This document shows positions 51,877-59,364 of a stretch of DNA of 64,000 nt, in pieces. This stretch comes from DATLSM01 sp049585815 (GTDB lineage: Bacteria > Actinomycetota > Thermoleophilia > Solirubrobacterales > 70-9): positions 26,705 to 90,704 of the forward strand of contig JBAVAR010000135.1 in assembly GCA_049585815.1 (NCBI GenBank), in the 5' to 3' direction. Position 1 is the first letter of the stretch, and each line of letters opens with the position of its first letter. Position numbers and translations under genes: made by a program. Below the pieces are notes generated by a model. The model made no database searches, was not told where the DNA came from, and worked only from the letters and a program-made list of their open reading frames with translations.

Positions 51877-53001
51877 GTGTACTTCGATCTGACCGACGAG
51901 CAGCAGGCGATCAAGTCGACCGCGCGTGATTTTCTCGCCGCCCGCTACAGATCGGAGCGGATCCGCGAGCTGGCCGCGAGCGAGAACGGCTTCGACCCCG
52001 CAGACTGGGCGGAGATGTCGGAGCTGGGTTGGCCGGGCCTGGCGCTTCCGGAGGAGTGGGGTGGGCAGGGACTTGGGATCGTCGATCTCGCAGTCCTCTT
52101 CGAGGAGATGGGTTATGCGCTCGCTCCCTCGCCGCTCCTTTCGAACACGGCTGCCGGCCTCATGCTTTCCCTCTGTGGCTCCGATGAGCAGCGCGAGACC
52201 TGGCTCCGTCCGCTGGCGGCTGGTGAGAAGCGAGGCACGCCGGCGCTGTGGGACGGCGGCTCACCGGCGACTCCGGGGAATTTCACGATGGAGGCAAAGG
52301 CGGAGGGAGATGGCGTCGTCCTGGACGGTGAGAAGGTGCTCGTGATGGACGCGGCGAGCGCCGATTTTTTCCTCGTCGCCACGGCCGACGGCAGACGTCA
52401 CCTGGTCGATCGCAGCGCCGAAGGGGTGACGGTGACCCCGGAACCGTCGATCGATCTCACGAGGCGCCTTTACTCGGTCCGCTTTGACGGCGTTCGCGTC
52501 AGCGCCGCCGAGGGGCTTCCCGCCGAGGGCTCCGACTATTTCCCCGTCTTCTTTCGCCTCTGCGTGGCGCTGGCCGCCGAGTCAACCGGGATCGCTCAAC
52601 GAACGATGGAGATGGCGGTGGAATACGCCAAAGACCGCCAGCAGTTCGGTCGCCCGATCGGCGCCTACCAGGCCGTCTCCCACCGTTGCGCGCAGATGCT
52701 GCTGGAGACCGAGAACTCCCGCTCGAGTGTTTATGGCGCCGCTTGGGCCGCCGACGCTGAGCCGGAGTCGCTTGCCCGCGCCGCCTCGATCGCAAAGGCC
52801 TACGCCTCGGATACCGGTTGGCGGGTGCCCGACGCCTCGATCCAGGTGCATGGGGGAATCGGCTTCACCTGGGAGCACGACCTCCACTTTTTCCTCAAGC
52901 GCGGTCGCGCCAACGCGGCGATGTTCGGCGACGCCAGGTGGCACCGAGAGCGGGTCGCCGATGCCGTCCTCGCCATCGCCTCCGAGCCGCTCCCTGCCTG
53001 A
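51877..53001 (+). CDS. Acyl-CoA dehydrogenase, likely second subunit
   Basis: 374 residues: MYFDLTDEQQAIKSTARDFL, then a shortened and divergent FAD-binding middle (FTMEAKAEGDGVVLDGEKVL, no CxxxxEP motif), and a helical C-terminal domain with GRPIGAYQAVSHRCAQ and QVHGGIGFTWEHDLHFFLKR. Arg replaces the position where a catalytic Glu is often found near the C-terminus. This matches the partner subunits of heterotetrameric acyl-CoA dehydrogenases such as FadE27. It begins 1 nt after the previous stop. Confidence 0.9.
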   Translation: MYFDLTDEQQAIKSTARDFLAARYRSERIRELAASENGFDPADWAEMSELGWPGLALPEEWGGQGLGIVDLAVLFEEMGYALAPSPLLSNTAAGLMLSLCGSDEQRETWLRPLAAGEKRGTPALWDGGSPATPGNFTMEAKAEGDGVVLDGEKVLVMDAASADFFLVATADGRRHLVDRSAEGVTVTPEPSIDLTRRLYSVRFDGVRVSAAEGLPAEGSDYFPVFFRLCVALAAESTGIAQRTMEMAVEYAKDRQQFGRPIGAYQAVSHRCAQMLLETENSRSSVYGAAWAADAEPESLARAASIAKAYASDTGWRVPDASIQVHGGIGFTWEHDLHFFLKRGRANAAMFGDARWHRERVADAVLAIASEPLPA

Positions 53002-53027
53002 GCTCGAGGGCCTCCGCTTCTGCCTCC

Positions 53028-53231
53028 CTACTCCTCGCGCGGTGTGATGCGGAAGACCGAGACGACCTCTGCCTGGTGGGCTTCGGGGTGAACGACATAG
53101 GCACTGGGACCGCCGCCGAACCAACCTGAGGCTTCATTGTTGCCGACGAAGATGCCGGGGTGGTGCTTGCCGTCACCGTCCTCGACCCAGACCTTGTCGC
53201 CCTCCTTGAATTCCGCAACGGTCTCATTCAT
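53028..53231 (-). CDS. Small hypothetical protein, 67 residues
   Basis: Starts MNETVAEFKEGDKVWVEDGD, continuing KHHPGIFVGNNEASGWFGGG and PEAHQAEVVSVFRITPREE. The GDKVWVEDG pattern with following beta-rich sequence suggests a small SH3-like barrel, as in many KOW/Tudor-type proteins; this is only a fold guess. TAGTCT lies 7 nt before the ATG, so it has its own promoter. Confidence 0.65.
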   Translation of the reverse strand: MNETVAEFKEGDKVWVEDGDGKHHPGIFVGNNEASGWFGGGPSAYVVHPEAHQAEVVSVFRITPREE

Positions 53232-53238
53232 GGGGCAG

Positions 53239-53244
53239 AGACTA
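53239..53244 (-). promoter_or_regulatory. Candidate leaderless -10 box
   Basis: TAGTCT, 7 nt before the ATG at 53231. Confidence 0.45.
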
Positions 53245-53274
53245 GCCGCTGGGTCCGGGGTCCCCGGGCCGATC

Positions 53275-53526
53275 TCAGTGTGAGGAGATTCCCAGAGTCC
53301 CGCGGGGGTCGCCGCTGTGCTCGGCGAGGTCCTCCAGCTCGGCGATCTTGCGTTCGCCTTCCGTGCGGGCGGGATGGCCAGGGGAAAGGGGCTCGATCAA
53401 CCGCCGGATGCGGTTGCGGACCTGCAGCGCGAAGTGTGGGGTCGAGGCTCCCGCCAGGGCCCTGATCTCCTCGGCGGTGATCTCGCGACCACGCGAGAGC
53501 AGATCGGGGTGCTCGGTCTCGCTCAC
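53275..53526 (-). CDS. Small hypothetical protein, 83 residues
   Basis: Starts MSETEHPDLLSRGREITAEE with a helical, charged composition (LQVRNRIRRLIEPLSPGHPA, ERKIAELEDLAEHSGDP). No family recognised. Its GTG overlaps the stop of the upstream cell-surface gene as GTGA, indicating translational coupling; that overlap is the main reason to accept it. Confidence 0.6.
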   Translation of the reverse strand: MSETEHPDLLSRGREITAEEIRALAGASTPHFALQVRNRIRRLIEPLSPGHPARTEGERKIAELEDLAEHSGDPRGTLGISSH

Positions 53527-54815
53527 GGTTCTCCCCCGATCTTGGTCAGCGCCGCCAGATTGTCAATTTCACCCTGCTGGTTCACGTCGATTGCCCCTTC
53601 GTCTCCGATCACCCACACGTGGTTGTAGAAGGCCCGCGTGGGATCGGTGGTGTAGCCAGGCTTGACATCGAGAAGGTACCCGCGCAGGGCGGAAGGCAGC
53701 CTAGCGGCGTTGTCGGTGAGCAGCAGCGGCCCCCAAGTGCCGGAGGCCGAGAGCGGGGCGGCCGCCGCGGCGTCAAGCGGCGAATCGCTGCGGGCCACGA
53801 CGAAGCCATGGCCGGGATCGTTGACGTTCCAACCGAAGCTGCCTTCCGAGTAGCGGGCGAGGGCAATCGCGTTGGTCACCGGGTCCGGACCAAAGACTCG
53901 GCGGACGCGGCTGTCGAACTTGGCGATCTTTCGCACCACGGCAGGGGAAATCGCCGAAGTCGGGCCGAGGACATAGGCCGGAGTCTTGGGGTGCGCCCTC
54001 AGGGCAGCCGCCGTGGCCGCCGGTAGTTCCTTGCGGCTGGCGAAGAGAACCGGGTCTCCCGATCGCGCCGCCCAGGCGGCGGCCGGCATCGCAAAGCCGG
54101 GTTGTTGCGAGGACACGATCAGAACGTGTTCGGGCGCGGCGCCGAACAGCCTGTCGCGCAGGCGCTCGATTGCGGCCGCAGTTTGAGCGGCACCGCCGGA
54201 CCTGACCCGGGTCACCCGGGTCAGGTTGGCGGGCATCGCCACGTCGCCGATCGCGAATGCCTGCGCCCCGCCGCTGGCGCCACTTCCCCTTGGCGCCAGC
54301 GCGCCAAGCGCGCTTGAGGTCGGGCCGGGTACCCCACTTGGTGTCGAGATAAGGAGCGGCGCCCCGACCGGTGGGGCCATCAGGACCGAGGCTGCGATTC
54401 CACCCTGCCAGTCGTTTTCGCCGACCAGGCTAACGGCGGCTGGGCGCAGTGAGTTGGCGGTCGAAGGGTAGGTCGCAAGCGCCGCCCCGGCGGCGTTGGC
54501 GGTCGGGTCAGCCCCTCCGATGCGGGTGGTGTTGTCGGTGGCGAAGGCCGGATAGCCGAGCCTGGCCGCGGTCTGAGAGGCGGGCTGGGTTCCATCGCTA
54601 TTGCTTGGGGCCGAGGCGCCGGGGATCGGGCCTGAGCTTCCGGTGCCGCCCCCCCCGAGGACCGCAGCGCCGATGAAGGCGATGGCCACGACGATAAGGC
54701 CGGCTATCGCTTTCAGTGCGAAGGGGACCGAGCGCGGGCGCCTTGCCTCGGGTGGCGGCATGGGTGCATCGCCGCTGGCCGGAACATTGGCGTTGATCGG
54801 GCGATCTCTGGGCAC
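53523..54815 (-). CDS. Membrane-anchored cell-surface protein, cell-wall-binding-repeat-2-like
   Basis: 430 residues. A basic, proline-rich cytoplasmic N-terminus, one membrane anchor (AIAGLIVVAIAFIGAAVLGG, about 35-54), a Gly/Ser linker, and an extracytoplasmic part with features of the CWB2 fold: TTRIGGADPTANAAGAALAT, AAVSLVGENDWQGGIAASVL, GAPLLISTPSGVP, then VLIVSSQQPGFAMPAAAWAA and PAYVLGPTSAISPAV. CWB2 modules bind cell-wall polymers. GTG 54815, 6 nt after TAGCTT. Head of a two-gene operon with the 83-residue protein and divergent from an acyl-CoA dehydrogenase. Confidence 0.75.
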   Translation of the reverse strand: MPRDRPINANVPASGDAPMPPPEARRPRSVPFALKAIAGLIVVAIAFIGAAVLGGGGTGSSGPIPGASAPSNSDGTQPASQTAARLGYPAFATDNTTRIGGADPTANAAGAALATYPSTANSLRPAAVSLVGENDWQGGIAASVLMAPPVGAPLLISTPSGVPGPTSSALGALAPRGSGASGGAQAFAIGDVAMPANLTRVTRVRSGGAAQTAAAIERLRDRLFGAAPEHVLIVSSQQPGFAMPAAAWAARSGDPVLFASRKELPAATAAALRAHPKTPAYVLGPTSAISPAVVRKIAKFDSRVRRVFGPDPVTNAIALARYSEGSFGWNVNDPGHGFVVARSDSPLDAAAAAPLSASGTWGPLLLTDNAARLPSALRGYLLDVKPGYTTDPTRAFYNHVWVIGDEGAIDVNQQGEIDNLAALTKIGGEP

Positions 54816-54821
54816 CGGCGA

Positions 54822-54827
54822 AAGCTA
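54822..54827 (-). promoter_or_regulatory. Candidate leaderless -10 box
   Basis: TAGCTT, 6 nt before the GTG at 54815. Confidence 0.4.
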
Positions 54828-54837
54828 CACGCGGGTG

Positions 54838-54853
54838 CTGGCTGGCCAGTCAG
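54838..54853. promoter_or_regulatory. Fatty-acid operator candidate, site A
   Basis: CTGGCTGGCCAGTCAG, imperfect palindrome of the same type as site B, 36 bp centre to centre from it. Confidence 0.45.
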
Positions 54854-54873
54854 TTAACCTTGAGGACGACTGG

Positions 54874-54889
54874 TTGACTGACCAGTCAA
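54874..54889. promoter_or_regulatory. Fatty-acid operator candidate, site B
   Basis: TTGACTG-AC-CAGTCAA, perfect inverted repeat with 7-bp arms upstream of the acyl-CoA dehydrogenase at 54940. Looks like a TetR-family acyl-CoA-responsive site. Confidence 0.6.
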
Positions 54890-54939
54890 TCAGTGGCCGA
54901 TCGGCTCGCCGGGGCGGGCTTAACTCTTAAAGGGGACCA

Positions 54940-56205
54940 ATGGATTTCTCACTGAATGAGGAGCAGCTCGAGTTCAAAGAACGCTGCAGGACCTTTGCCC
55001 GCGAGGTGATCCGCCCCGCCGCGCGCAAGCACGACGAAGAGGAGAGCACCCCCTGGGAGGTGATCAGGGAGGCTCGCCGGCAGGGATTCCAGGGCCTCGA
55101 CGCGATCCGCCGCTCGGCCGGGGACCCCGAGGGCCAGATGCAGGTGATCTCCGCCGAGGAGATGCACTGGGGCTGCGCCGGGATTGCGCTTGCGGTCGCC
55201 GGGTCCGGACTCGCCGCGGCCGGCATCGCCTCCTCCGGTACCCCCGAGCAGATCGCCCGCTGGGTTCCCGAGTGCTTTGGAACCGGCGAGGAGATCAATC
55301 TCGGCGCCTATGCGGTCACCGAGCCGCAGGCGGGCTCTGACGTAAAGAGCCTGAAGACCACGGCAAGGCGCGACGGTGACGAATGGGTCCTCAACGGGAC
55401 CAAGGTCTTTATCACCAACGGGGGCATCGCCGACGTCCACGTCGTCGTTGCCACCGTCGATCCCGAGCTGGGCACCCGAGGTCAAGCCTCCTTTGTCGTC
55501 GGCAAGGGCACCCCCGGCCTGGGCCAGGGCAAGAAGGAGTCGAAGCTTGGAATCCGCGCCTCCCACACCGCGGAGGTAGTGCTCGACGATTGCCGCATCC
55601 CGGCCGAAAATCTGCTCGGCGGCGAAGAGAAGCTTGAGAAGAAGCTCCAGCGCGGTCGGGAAGGAAAGAAATCCCGTGGCGCCGACGCCCTCGCGACCTT
55701 TGAGGTGACCCGGCCGCTGGTTGGCGCCTCGGCGCTCGGCATCGCCCAGGCGGCCTATGAGTGGACACTCGAGTACCTCAACGGCCGATCCAGTGGTGGC
55801 ACACCTCTGCTGCAGACTCAGCACATCCAGCAGACGCTCGCCAACGTCGCGACCGAGATCGAAGCCGCACGGCTGCTGGTGCAACGCGCCGCCTGGATGG
55901 GCCGCAACGGGGTGCCGATGACCGGCGGCCAGGGTTCGATGTCGAAGCTGAAGGCCGGCGACGTGACGATGTGGGCGACGACGACGCTGATGGACCTCGT
56001 CGGCCCCTACGCCTGGAGCACGGAGTGTCCGCTGGAGAAGTTTTTCCGCGACGCGAAGATCTACCAGCTATTTGAGGGCACGGCCGAGATTCAGCGCCTG
56101 GTGATCTCCCGCATGCAGGCCCGCGAATATGCCGAGCGACTTGCCTACGGCGCCGAAGTCGCCGCCGAGGCGATGAGGCCAGAGAGGGAGCTGACGCCGG
56201 TCTAA
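54940..56205 (+). CDS. Acyl-CoA dehydrogenase
   Basis: 421 residues: MDFSLNEEQLEFKERCRTFA, FAD-binding GAYAVTEPQAGSDVKSLKTT and VLNGTKVFITNGG, and catalytic Glu379 in YQLFEGTAEIQRLVISRM, which marks the short/medium-chain type active form. A charged insert (about 225-250, EEKLEKKLQRGREGKKSRG) in the C-terminal domain is unusual. AAAGGGG precedes the ATG. Two palindromic operators lie in the divergent region upstream; no other gene of a cycle follows it. Confidence 0.95.
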   Translation: MDFSLNEEQLEFKERCRTFAREVIRPAARKHDEEESTPWEVIREARRQGFQGLDAIRRSAGDPEGQMQVISAEEMHWGCAGIALAVAGSGLAAAGIASSGTPEQIARWVPECFGTGEEINLGAYAVTEPQAGSDVKSLKTTARRDGDEWVLNGTKVFITNGGIADVHVVVATVDPELGTRGQASFVVGKGTPGLGQGKKESKLGIRASHTAEVVLDDCRIPAENLLGGEEKLEKKLQRGREGKKSRGADALATFEVTRPLVGASALGIAQAAYEWTLEYLNGRSSGGTPLLQTQHIQQTLANVATEIEAARLLVQRAAWMGRNGVPMTGGQGSMSKLKAGDVTMWATTTLMDLVGPYAWSTECPLEKFFRDAKIYQLFEGTAEIQRLVISRMQAREYAERLAYGAEVAAEAMRPERELTPV

Positions 56206-56250
56206 GAAGCTTTCTCAAACCCCTCGCGTCGCCGATAGCCTCCGTCGGCA

Positions 56251-56706
56251 GTGGCTCGAACCTGGCTTCAGATTCAAGTAGACCTGCTCGGTGGCGGCGG
56301 GATGGACCTCGAGCCCCCACCTGGTCGCGTCCTGATCGTCGGCCCCTCTCACACCTTCGAGCAATTCGCCGATGCGATCAACCAGGCATTCGCGCGCTGG
56401 GATCTCTCCCACCTGCACGAGTTCGAGCTCTCCGACGGGCGTCGAATTGGCTTCCCGAGCGACGATTTCGCCCCTGAGATGACTTGGGAAGACCACGCCA
56501 AGCTCAAAGTATGCCGCGAGGTAAAACCCGGCGATGAGTTCACTTTCACCTTTGATTTCGGCGATAACTGGCGCCACCGATGCAAGGTCAGGCCTGAGAA
56601 GGCTGATCCTGTTGAGGAGTATGGCGAGAAACCGCCGCGGCCCGTCGCGATCTGGGGCTGGGGCTCGATCCCAGACCAGTACGGCCGTAGCACTCTCGAT
56701 GAATGA
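56251..56706 (+). CDS. Plasmid pRiA4b Orf3-like protein
   Basis: 151 residues. The core FEQFADAINQAFARWDLSHL, FELSDGRRIG, FTFTFDFGDNWRHRCKV and AIWGWGSIPDQYG is the pRiA4b Orf3 (MM3350-like) domain, of unknown function and frequently found on mobile DNA. GTG start with TAGCCT 9 nt upstream. The stop lies only 3 nt from the end of the IS remnant's transposase, so its C-terminus could have been reshaped by that element. Confidence 0.8.
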   Translation: MARTWLQIQVDLLGGGGMDLEPPPGRVLIVGPSHTFEQFADAINQAFARWDLSHLHEFELSDGRRIGFPSDDFAPEMTWEDHAKLKVCREVKPGDEFTFTFDFGDNWRHRCKVRPEKADPVEEYGEKPPRPVAIWGWGSIPDQYGRSTLDE

Positions 56707-57597
56707 ACCTCATTCTGTCGCCAACCGGCGTTGGCAGATCACTGCGCAGCCGAGCTGCATGAAGGCGAGGTGCAGCTCGCCCCGCCGCTCATAGCGAGTG
56801 CGCAGGCGACGGAAGTTGTGAAGCCAGCAAAGGTGCGCTCCACCACCCAGCGCTCTTTGCCGAGCCCCGACCCATGCTCGGTGTTGCGGCGGGCGATGAT
56901 CGGCTTCACACCTCGTCGCCGCAACTCACGACGGTATTTGTCGTGGTCATAGCCGCGGTCGGCGAGTAGGCGATCCGCTCGCTTGCGGGGCCGGCCCACC
57001 TTGCCCTTCACAGGGCCGACGGCGTCGACCAGCGGCAGCAGCTCGGTGACGTCGTTGCGATTGCCGCCTGTCAATGAGATCGCAAGTGGTACTCCCGCAG
57101 AGTCGGTGATCAGGTGATGCTTTGAGCCGGTGCGGGCACGGTCGACCGGGGAGGGACCGGTCAAGCCCCCTCTTGCAAAGCCCGGATATGACTGCCGTCG
57201 ATCACCGACTTACCCCAGTCGATCCTCCCGGATGCGTTAAGCGCTCGAAGCAGCTCACGATGCAGCCGCTCGAACACGCCAGCTCCCTGCCAGTCGGTGA
57301 GGCGGCGGTGCGCGGTAGCCGGCGAGCCGGCCCATCTCCCGGGGCAGATGCCGCCAGGCGATGCCGGTGAAAAGCACAAACGCGATGGCGTTGAAGCAGA
57401 CTCGGTCATCGACTCGGGGGCGGCCGCCCTTCGCGTTGCTCTTGTGGGCGGGGAGCATCGGCTCGACGGTCTACCAGAGCTCGTCACGCACCTTCCACAT
57501 CGAAGCGGGCATAGGGCACCTCCGCCGTCGAGTTATGTCTACCCGTGGTTCTTCTCTATCTCAGCCCCAAGCCCTTCCGCCAGAGGTTTTGAGACAC
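56707..57597. mobile_element. Decayed IS5-family insertion sequence
   Basis: The right end, GAGGTTTTGAGACACC (57582-57597), reads inward as GGTGTCTCAAAACCTC. At the left only AACCTC (56706-56711) of that repeat remains, so the left inverted repeat appears truncated. The inside is one broken transposase on the minus strand. No target duplication could be recognised. Confidence 0.7.
56710..57512 (-). pseudogene. IS5-family transposase, broken by a stop and frameshifts
   Basis: Reading frames joined give a DDE transposase: N-terminal MPASMWKVRDELW, GGRPRVDDRVCFNAIAFVLF, SVIDGSHIRALQ (first Asp), TGPSPVDRARTGSKHHLI, LLADRGYDHDKYRRELRRRG (second Asp), ERWVVERTFA (Glu), then WLHNFRRLRTRYERRGELHL and a stop at 56710. 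Lesions: TAG at codon 14 (57471-57473); a frameshift near 57321-57333; a frame change at the G5 run near 57165-57170, which could be the programmed shift of IS427-type elements; and a one-base loss near 56826 between GC and TGG. It cannot be functional as it stands. Confidence 0.85.
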
Positions 57598-57601
57598 CTT
57601 C

Positions 57602-57607
57602 TAAGCT
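57602..57607 (+). promoter_or_regulatory. Candidate leaderless -10 box next to the IS end
   Basis: TAAGCT, 6 nt before the GTG at 57614 and 4 nt past the IS right end. Confidence 0.4.
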
Positions 57608-57613
57608 CGGCGC

Positions 57614-58564
57614 GTGCACCAACACGCGCACGCGCTCAATGCGCGGCGTGGCGACAGCCGCCACCGCATGCGGATCGCGCTGGCGATCAATGTCGCGCTG
57701 CTTGCGGCGGAGATGATCGGCGGCCTCCTCACCGGCTCCCTGGCGGTACTCGCCGACGCCGGCCACCTGCTCACCGACGTCGGCGCGATCGTGCTCGCAC
57801 TAGGCGCTTCCCACCTCGCCTCCCGCCCGGCGGTGGGCCGTCGCACCTTCGGTTACCAGCGCTCGGAGGTGCTCGCGGCGCTGCTCAACGGTCTGGTGCT
57901 GATAGCGGTCGGGCTCGGCATCGCGGTGGTGGCTGTGGGTCGCCTCGCTAACCCGCCCGCGATCGACGGTGCCGGCGTGCTGGCGCTGGGTGCGCTCGGC
58001 CTTGCCGGCAACCTCGCTGCAACCCTGGTACTCGCCCGCGGTCAGCGTCAGGACCTCAATCTTGAGGGTGTCCTGCGCCACAGCGCAGCCGATGCGCTCG
58101 GCTCGCTGGGTGTCATCCTCGCCGGCGGGCTAATCCTCGCCGGAGCCTCGCCGATCGTCGACCCGATCGTCGGCCTGCTCATCTCGATCCTCATCCTCGC
58201 CTCCTCCTGGCGGCTGATCGCAGAGCCCTTCGATGTCCTGATGGAGGCCGCACCGCCCGGGGTCAACGTCGAAGGGGTGGGTGGGGCGGTCTGCTCAGTG
58301 GAGGGGGTGCGCTCCGTCCACGATCTGCATGTCTGGACCGTGACCGCCGGCTTTGGCGCAATTGCCGCCCATGTGGTCGTCGCCCAGGGCGCCGATCGTG
58401 ATCTGGTGCGCCGCCGGCTCGAGGTGCTGCTGGCCGAGAAGTTCGGCATAGATCACACGACCCTGCAGATCGAGGAGGAGGCGGAGGGGGGGCTGCTGCG
58501 GGTCGAAAACACCCCGGATGAGAAAGGCCCAGGCGCACTTGAAGGGCCATCGAATCCCAAATGA
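57614..58564 (+). CDS. Cation diffusion facilitator (zinc/cadmium/cobalt exporter)
   Basis: 316 residues, CzcD/ZitB-like. His-rich start (MHQHAHALNARRG), six hydrophobic segments, metal-site residues in LADAGHLLTDVGAI (segment 2) and HSAADALGSLG (segment 5), then a cytoplasmic metallochaperone-like domain (SVEGVRSVHDLHVWTVTAGF) ending EEEAEGGLLRVENTP. It exports divalent metals by proton exchange. GTG start. Confidence 0.93.
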   Translation: MHQHAHALNARRGDSRHRMRIALAINVALLAAEMIGGLLTGSLAVLADAGHLLTDVGAIVLALGASHLASRPAVGRRTFGYQRSEVLAALLNGLVLIAVGLGIAVVAVGRLANPPAIDGAGVLALGALGLAGNLAATLVLARGQRQDLNLEGVLRHSAADALGSLGVILAGGLILAGASPIVDPIVGLLISILILASSWRLIAEPFDVLMEAAPPGVNVEGVGGAVCSVEGVRSVHDLHVWTVTAGFGAIAAHVVVAQGADRDLVRRRLEVLLAEKFGIDHTTLQIEEEAEGGLLRVENTPDEKGPGALEGPSNPK

Positions 58565-58640
58565 GCCGAATGTCAATTGGACCGAGAGGGTTTAGCGTTT
58601 ACCCTGGAAGGGAACCCTAGCCTGGCAAAGGGAGGCTCGG

Positions 58641-59327
58641 TTGGTTCGTCAAACCCATTCCTATCTTGCCGGTGCGATTTCGAGCACCATGCTGATCGCG
58701 ATTGCGGTCCTCGCCTTCGTGGTGCTCGTCTCGGTTCAGGCTTTCCGGGGCTGGCCAGCCTTGGGCCTGGGGTCGGCAGGAGACCCGGCAGTCTCGGTCT
58801 CCAGGAGTCAGGCAGTTGGGGCCGGGGTCCCGAGTTTCCACGCGGCACATGCGGCGAGGGCTGCCAGGGGGTCGGGCACTCCCCAGTTACGGGGCGGCGG
58901 TAGGCCCACCCCTGCTCGATCGGGGGCGATCGACAAGCATGGAGGGCTCGGGGGGGGAGGCTCCCGTGTGGTGGCACCCGGTGCTCCCACCTCGTCTGGC
59001 AGATCCGTTTCGAGCAGTCCCGCCGGTGCGCCAACGCCCACCGCATCTGCGCCACCATCCTCAACGGGCGGTGGTGGGGAACCGGCGGATCCCAGTAGCG
59101 GCGTTTCGGAAAGCTCGGCCGGGAACCCCCGCCCAGGCCTAGCTGCCACCGTCGGCAGCGTCGTCTCCAAAGTCGAAGAAACGGTGGGTGGGGCGCTGGG
59201 CGCCACCGAACCCCGTAAGGTCACCGAAGGGGTCATCAACAAGGCCGCCGGCCCCGAATCGACGATTGGCCACACGGTCGGCGAATCGGTCGCGGCGGCC
59301 GGTGGCTTGCTCGGGCTCCATCGCTGA
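58641..59327 (+). CDS. Membrane-anchored low-complexity protein
   Basis: 228 residues. An N-terminal hydrophobic anchor (STMLIAIAVLAFVVLVSVQA, about residues 15-34) then a long Gly/Ser/Pro/Ala-rich region (SSSPAGAPTPTASAPPSSTG) and a helical C-terminus (AATVGSVVSKVEETVGGALG). No family recognised; likely exposed outside the membrane. TTG start after AAAGGGAGG, a strong ribosome binding site. An AGGGT-N9-ACCCT inverted repeat (58587-58605) lies upstream. Confidence 0.65.
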   Translation: MVRQTHSYLAGAISSTMLIAIAVLAFVVLVSVQAFRGWPALGLGSAGDPAVSVSRSQAVGAGVPSFHAAHAARAARGSGTPQLRGGGRPTPARSGAIDKHGGLGGGGSRVVAPGAPTSSGRSVSSSPAGAPTPTASAPPSSTGGGGEPADPSSGVSESSAGNPRPGLAATVGSVVSKVEETVGGALGATEPRKVTEGVINKAAGPESTIGHTVGESVAAAGGLLGLHR

Positions 59328-59364
59328 TCGGCGCCGGCCCCTCAACCGTCACAATCCCCGTCCT

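Noticed and set aside
56707..57597. Active IS element with two functional overlapping ORFs
   Set aside because: A TAG at codon 14 and frameshifts outside the one plausible programmed site, plus a truncated left repeat.
58641..59327. Low-complexity Gly/Ser/Pro frame as non-coding
   Set aside because: Strong ribosome binding site and a clean N-terminal membrane anchor support translation.
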